Source of the DNA: Streptococcus mitis
Lineage (GTDB): Bacteria; Bacillota; Bacilli; Lactobacillales; Streptococcaceae
Assembly: GCF_016658865.1 (NCBI RefSeq)
Contig: NZ_CP067992.1
Span: forward strand, 1,817,001-1,881,000
Reading direction: 5' to 3'
Length of the DNA stretch: 64,000 nucleotides
In this document: positions 61,527 to 64,000 of the stretch, one piece after another
Layout of the letters: each line of letters starts with the position of its first letter
Numbering within the stretch: the stretch's first letter is position 1
Position numbers and translations under genes: made by a program
The notes under the pieces: model-generated
What the model was told of the DNA's origin: nothing
The model's database searches: none
What the model saw: the letters and a program-made list of their open reading frames with translations, nothing else

Positions 61527-62534
61527 CTACTTAATACATAGAAGTGAAAAACTAAATACAATTGCACAGACGATCATTACGGTTAAATAGAATCTATGCC
61601 TTTCACAAAGATGTTTAAGATTCCAACAAACATTCTCACACTTACAACTTTTTTGTAAGATAGGTTTCTCAATAATAACTGAAACCCAATACATTAAAGA
61701 ATAGAGAATTGTTATTAAAAAACTAATTAAAATAGAAGAGATAAGCAATATCTTACAAATTGATACATCCTTATTTTGTAACCCTTCTAATATCTTAGCT
61801 AATGAATCAAAACCACCGAACATCACAAATACAAAAGCTGAGAAAACACCTAAAATAGCTATAAAATCTGTATACATAGACGTCTGCTTTTTTGAAAGCC
61901 TATCTATTTCGGTTTGGTAATCATTTAATTTTTCATCTGCTTCTTTTAATTTTTCATCTGCTTCTTTTAAACTTTTCTGTATGCCAGAAAGTTTAGTTTG
62001 TGTTTCTAAATACAAACTATCGTATTGAATATGAGCTAATCGAGCATGCTCTATTGCTTTTCCAACACAAATAATAGCTTTTTGTTGATAGCTATCCATA
62101 AGAGATAATTGAGCTTTAGACGAGATAGACGCTTTAAATTCTCTTAGAAGATCAAGATATTCGTTTTTTATAGCTTCTAAAAAATCGCCCAATTTATCAG
62201 GAATATCTTTTCTGTTTTTATCTACTTCCAAAACAGCTTTAGTTATTTCAGCATAACCAACCCTGTAAAGTTCGTCCGCTTTTGCAATTTCAATTAATAA
62301 TCTTAAATCGTCTTTTATTTCTTTCGTTCCGTAGCCCTGTTTTTTTCTTCCAGGCTGATTTACCTTAGATAATATTCTTTTTGTAATTGTATTTAGAGAA
62401 TCATCATCTGCTGTTGTTTTTAAATTAAAATCTGGAGCTTTTTTTAAAAACTCTGAGAAATAATCAATAAAATCTTGCTGTTCTCCTGAGAGACTTTTCT
62501 CTAATCCCGTAAAACTTTTTTCTAATTGAGTCAT
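61527..62534 (-). CDS. Coiled-coil membrane protein paired with a Panacea-domain gene
   Basis: 335 residues of unknown function. A charged helical N-terminal half leads to a coiled coil with a tandem LKEADEK repeat (about 190-215). Three hydrophobic segments follow near the C-terminus (FIAILGVFSAFVFVMFG, ILLISSILISFLITILY, FYLTVMIVCAIVFSFSL), with a Cys-rich loop KSCKCENVCWN between the last two. This looks like a membrane-acting effector of SLATT-like layout, but I cannot assign the family. Two bases after the Panacea gene; strongly AT-rich. Confidence 0.65.
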   Translation of the reverse strand: MTQLEKSFTGLEKSLSGEQQDFIDYFSEFLKKAPDFNLKTTADDDSLNTITKRILSKVNQPGRKKQGYGTKEIKDDLRLLIEIAKADELYRVGYAEITKAVLEVDKNRKDIPDKLGDFLEAIKNEYLDLLREFKASISSKAQLSLMDSYQQKAIICVGKAIEHARLAHIQYDSLYLETQTKLSGIQKSLKEADEKLKEADEKLNDYQTEIDRLSKKQTSMYTDFIAILGVFSAFVFVMFGGFDSLAKILEGLQNKDVSICKILLISSILISFLITILYSLMYWVSVIIEKPILQKSCKCENVCWNLKHLCERHRFYLTVMIVCAIVFSFSLLCIK

Positions 62535-62536
62535 AA

Positions 62537-62956
62537 TTAAATATCCTCAAATCGATATTTTACTGTACTAGTATATCCACAAATTTTATCACTGTTCATA
62601 GACCAGAACGGAATACGGTGGCTAATATCAATTAAAGTAAATACATCTGTCTTCAACAACTCTATGATTATTTGATCTAATAGTCTCAAAGAAGGCGATT
62701 TTTCAAAATGTCCAATAATAATCTCTGATGAAAACCTTCTAAACCTCAAATATTGCTCACGAACAACTGGCCCATACTGCCAAACCTCAAAAGGTTGATC
62801 ATACATTTCTCTCAGAAATGATTCTTCAATAATCTCATCTTCTTTTGCTAGTTTAAAAGCGAAATACATAATTTTTTGCAGTTGAAGATTAGTAATTGGT
62901 AATTTATTTTCTTTAGCAACTGCAATAATGTGATTTGCAAATTTTTCCATATTCAT
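62537..62956 (-). CDS. Panacea (DUF4065) domain protein, putative antitoxin
   Basis: 139 residues from ATG 62956, with GGAGGTG eight bases upstream. Conserved Panacea features: NLQLQKIMYFAFKLA near the N-terminus and PFEVWQYGPVVREQYLRF in the middle. Panacea/SocA-like proteins are promiscuous antitoxins and prophage proteins encoded next to varied toxins. The following gene, two bases on, encodes a membrane protein, so the pair may be a PanAT-type toxin-antitoxin module. Confidence 0.78.
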   Translation of the reverse strand: MNMEKFANHIIAVAKENKLPITNLQLQKIMYFAFKLAKEDEIIEESFLREMYDQPFEVWQYGPVVREQYLRFRRFSSEIIIGHFEKSPSLRLLDQIIIELLKTDVFTLIDISHRIPFWSMNSDKICGYTSTVKYRFEDI

Positions 62957-63198
62957 CACAGCCACCTCCATTGTTTTATTATTCTTATTATACCATACTT
63001 GTTAAGTATAATATGTTTAATTCTATTTTTTTTTAAATTTTCTGTCTTATGTATCTCTACTAAGTGAAGCACTAGATCACGATACTTCCAAGTTGATACT
63101 AAGTAATCTAGTAACTCTTTATCTTCTACCTTAAAATCTAATAGGAGTAATAACTTAAGATTGTATACATTCTTTAGTATCGGTAAACTATAAGTCAC
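62956..63198 (-). pseudogene. Possible 3' part of a frameshifted gene
   Basis: An 80-codon open frame rich in Leu, Lys and Ile (KNVYNLKLLLLLDFKVED..., WKYRDLVLHLVEIHKTE). It has only a weak GTG start with no ribosome site, and overlaps the Panacea ATG at its TGA. The Panacea promoter lies in its 3' end. It may be the rest of the ORF at 63205-63267 after a frameshift, or noncoding. Confidence 0.3.
62987..63009 (-). promoter_or_regulatory. Promoter and palindrome before the Panacea gene
   Basis: Extended -10 TGG-TATAAT (62992-62987 with upstream TGG), with the perfect inverted repeat ATACTT-GTT-AAGTAT (62995-63009) directly upstream. The palindrome is placed like an operator for autoregulation. 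Confidence 0.6.
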
Positions 63199-63204
63199 GT
63201 TTAC

Positions 63205-63267
63205 CTAATGTTCAAAAACTAGTTTAGTTTCTTCAATTCTCGTAAGTTCAATATTTAAAATCTTCAT
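63205..63267 (-). CDS. Short ORF behind a ComX box (possibly truncated gene)
   Basis: 20 residues, MKILNIELTRIEETKLVFEH, with an AGGAGG site and a cin-box 21 bp upstream. Its stop is followed by a second ORF in another frame (62956-63198) that ends on the Panacea start codon. The two may be pieces of one frameshifted gene. Function unknown. Confidence 0.45.
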   Translation of the reverse strand: MKILNIELTRIEETKLVFEH

Positions 63268-63287
63268 TTTCCTTCCTCCTACTTTAT

Positions 63288-63295
63288 TATTCGTA
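63288..63295 (-). promoter_or_regulatory. ComX (SigX) cin-box in the accessory segment
   Basis: TTTTACGAATA on the minus strand with the full core TACGAATA (63295-63288). The next ORF start is 21 bp downstream. It is the second cin-box in this window. Confidence 0.8.
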
Positions 63296-63299
63296 AAAG

Positions 63300-63413
63300 A
63301 AATAAAAAGCACTTAGATTTCTCTAGGTGCTGGAATAGGCGGGACGGGAATTCCCCGCTTTTCAGATACCCAAAGGGGGCGTAGTTCCCGATATTTCTCT
63401 ACTTCTATTCTTT
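63300..63413 (-). ncRNA. Candidate small RNA in the accessory segment
   Basis: A promoter (-35 TTGAAA 63447-63442, 16-bp spacer, -10 TATAAT 63425-63420) faces left. About 110 nt later is a perfect terminator AGCACCTAGA-GAAA-TCTAAGTGCT with TTTTTATTT (63331-63300). The interval has GC-rich hairpin-forming stretches (GGGAACTACGCCCCC, GCGGGGAATTCCCG) and no ORF with a ribosome site. Confidence 0.55.
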
Positions 63414-63449
63414 ATCTATATTATACACCTTTTCTAATCCTTTTCAACC

Positions 63450-63482
63450 ACAAAAGCCCCCTGAATCGTTTCCAAAGGCTTC
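63450..63482 (-). terminator. Possible terminator after the ArpU-like gene
   Basis: AAGCC...GGGGGCTTTTG on the minus strand, a short stem with an imperfect T tract, about 80 nt past the stop codon. Confidence 0.4.
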
Positions 63483-63561
63483 TAGTTTATCCATGGTGTT
63501 TTGTCTACCCCAAAACAAAGCGAAATAGGGGGGCGAATATGAAGCCTCAGCCTACATTTGC

Positions 63562-63954
63562 CTACTTATATGCTTCTAGCTCTCCGTTCTGGTGGATTCT
63601 CGCAAAGTTTAAGACGGCTATCTGTTTGTATCGGTGGTAGCTAGTGGATTTTGTCCCAGCAATTTCTAAACATTCGCTTACTGTTTTCTTCCTCATGTAG
63701 CAATAATGGATAATAAAGTATTTTCTGGCTCGCTTGTTCTCTATGCCATTGATGTCTTGGGCGAATATTTCCAACCCCTCACGGATTGCTTTTTCATGCT
63801 TGCTAGTCAAATTCCACTGATCAGGTAAGACAAGTTTCCAAGCCTCTTCATCTATCGTAACTTGGTTTTCACTCCCTGCCATCCTCTGGAATCTCAGAAA
63901 GTAAGTCATCCGCTCTCTTACGTTCATCATCGTTTTAAACTTATCCAGTTCCAT
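63562..63954 (-). CDS. ArpU-like phage transcriptional regulator
   Basis: A 130-residue basic protein, MELDKFKTMMNVRERMTYFL ... STSYHRYKQIAVLNFARIHQ, with the helix-turn-helix-like C-terminal half of ArpU/RinA-type late regulators found at the right end of prophages and phage satellites. GGAGC lies seven bases before the ATG. Bases 63967-64000 can be read as the tail (…MSDKNIIS-stop) of an upstream gene running off the edge. It marks the accessory DNA as prophage or satellite-derived. Confidence 0.65.
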   Translation of the reverse strand: MELDKFKTMMNVRERMTYFLRFQRMAGSENQVTIDEEAWKLVLPDQWNLTSKHEKAIREGLEIFAQDINGIENKRARKYFIIHYCYMRKKTVSECLEIAGTKSTSYHRYKQIAVLNFARIHQNGELEAYK

Positions 63955-64000
63955 TAGTTCGCTCCTTTATGATATAATGTTTTTATCAGACATATCACAA

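Noticed and set aside
61916..61976. Short tandem repeat in the accessory membrane protein gene
   Set aside because: A 21-bp in-frame duplication encoding LKEADEK twice; this is ordinary coiled-coil repeat growth, not a CRISPR or other array.

Overview
The window comes from a low-GC Gram-positive coccus of the Streptococcus mitis group (pneumoniae/mitis/oralis relatives). The reasons are the near-pneumococcal protein sequences, a BOX repeat, four CiaR-driven csRNA genes, ComX (cin-box) promoters, extended -10 promoters, and a cell-wall pullulanase with a YSIRK-type signal and an LPXTG anchor. The exact species is not resolved. Almost everything is on the minus strand; the main plus-strand genes are the pullulanase and a tiny Fst-type toxin. 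No rRNA, tRNA or CRISPR array was seen.

Layout. 1-4.7 kb: start of rpoC and all of rpoB behind a long leader that contains an intrinsic terminator. 4.7-8.7 kb: spuA, divergent, with a cre site in its promoter. 8.7-18.1 kb: a luciferase-like flavin enzyme, glmS (flanking NagR-like operators), bglA, proS, then the envelope operon uppS-cdsA-eep running into proS. 18.1-25.7 kb: ruvB, a nucleotidyltransferase, two GNAT enzymes, leuS and a phosphatase/mutase. Between them lie a BOX element, four csRNAs and an Fst-family type I toxin-antitoxin locus. 25.7-27.3 kb: a PFL-like/ACT-domain pair. 27.5-42.2 kb: the complete S10-spc-alpha ribosomal protein supercluster from rpsJ to rplQ, with secY, adk, infA and rpoA; its spacers hold several structured RNA candidates. 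42.2-46.5 kb: anaerobic ribonucleotide reductase operon. 46.5-54.1 kb: a membrane protein, competence gene ccs4, cls, lipoproteins, folC, the ireB-ruvX-UPF0473 operon and spx. 54.2-57.3 kb: mgtA under an M-box riboswitch plus a small acidic/proline leader peptide. 57.3-61.2 kb: uvrA-pepP. 61.5-64 kb: very AT-rich accessory DNA with phage/island character: an ArpU-like regulator, a possible sRNA, a cin-box, and a Panacea-domain protein paired with a coiled-coil membrane protein.

The best candidates for something new are: (1) a 23-codon leader ORF (M-Q-I-D-D-H-P-E-P...) between the M-box terminator and mgtA, overlapping mutually exclusive hairpins, which suggests a second MgtL-like magnesium sensor; (2) a roughly 100-nt structured RNA present twice, on either side of rpsH, with compensatory base changes; (3) a Panacea/membrane-effector pair downstream of a ComX box in island DNA; (4) a csRNA whose hairpin loop carries a BOX-like insertion. 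All of these are read by eye from sequence and need the stated checks.
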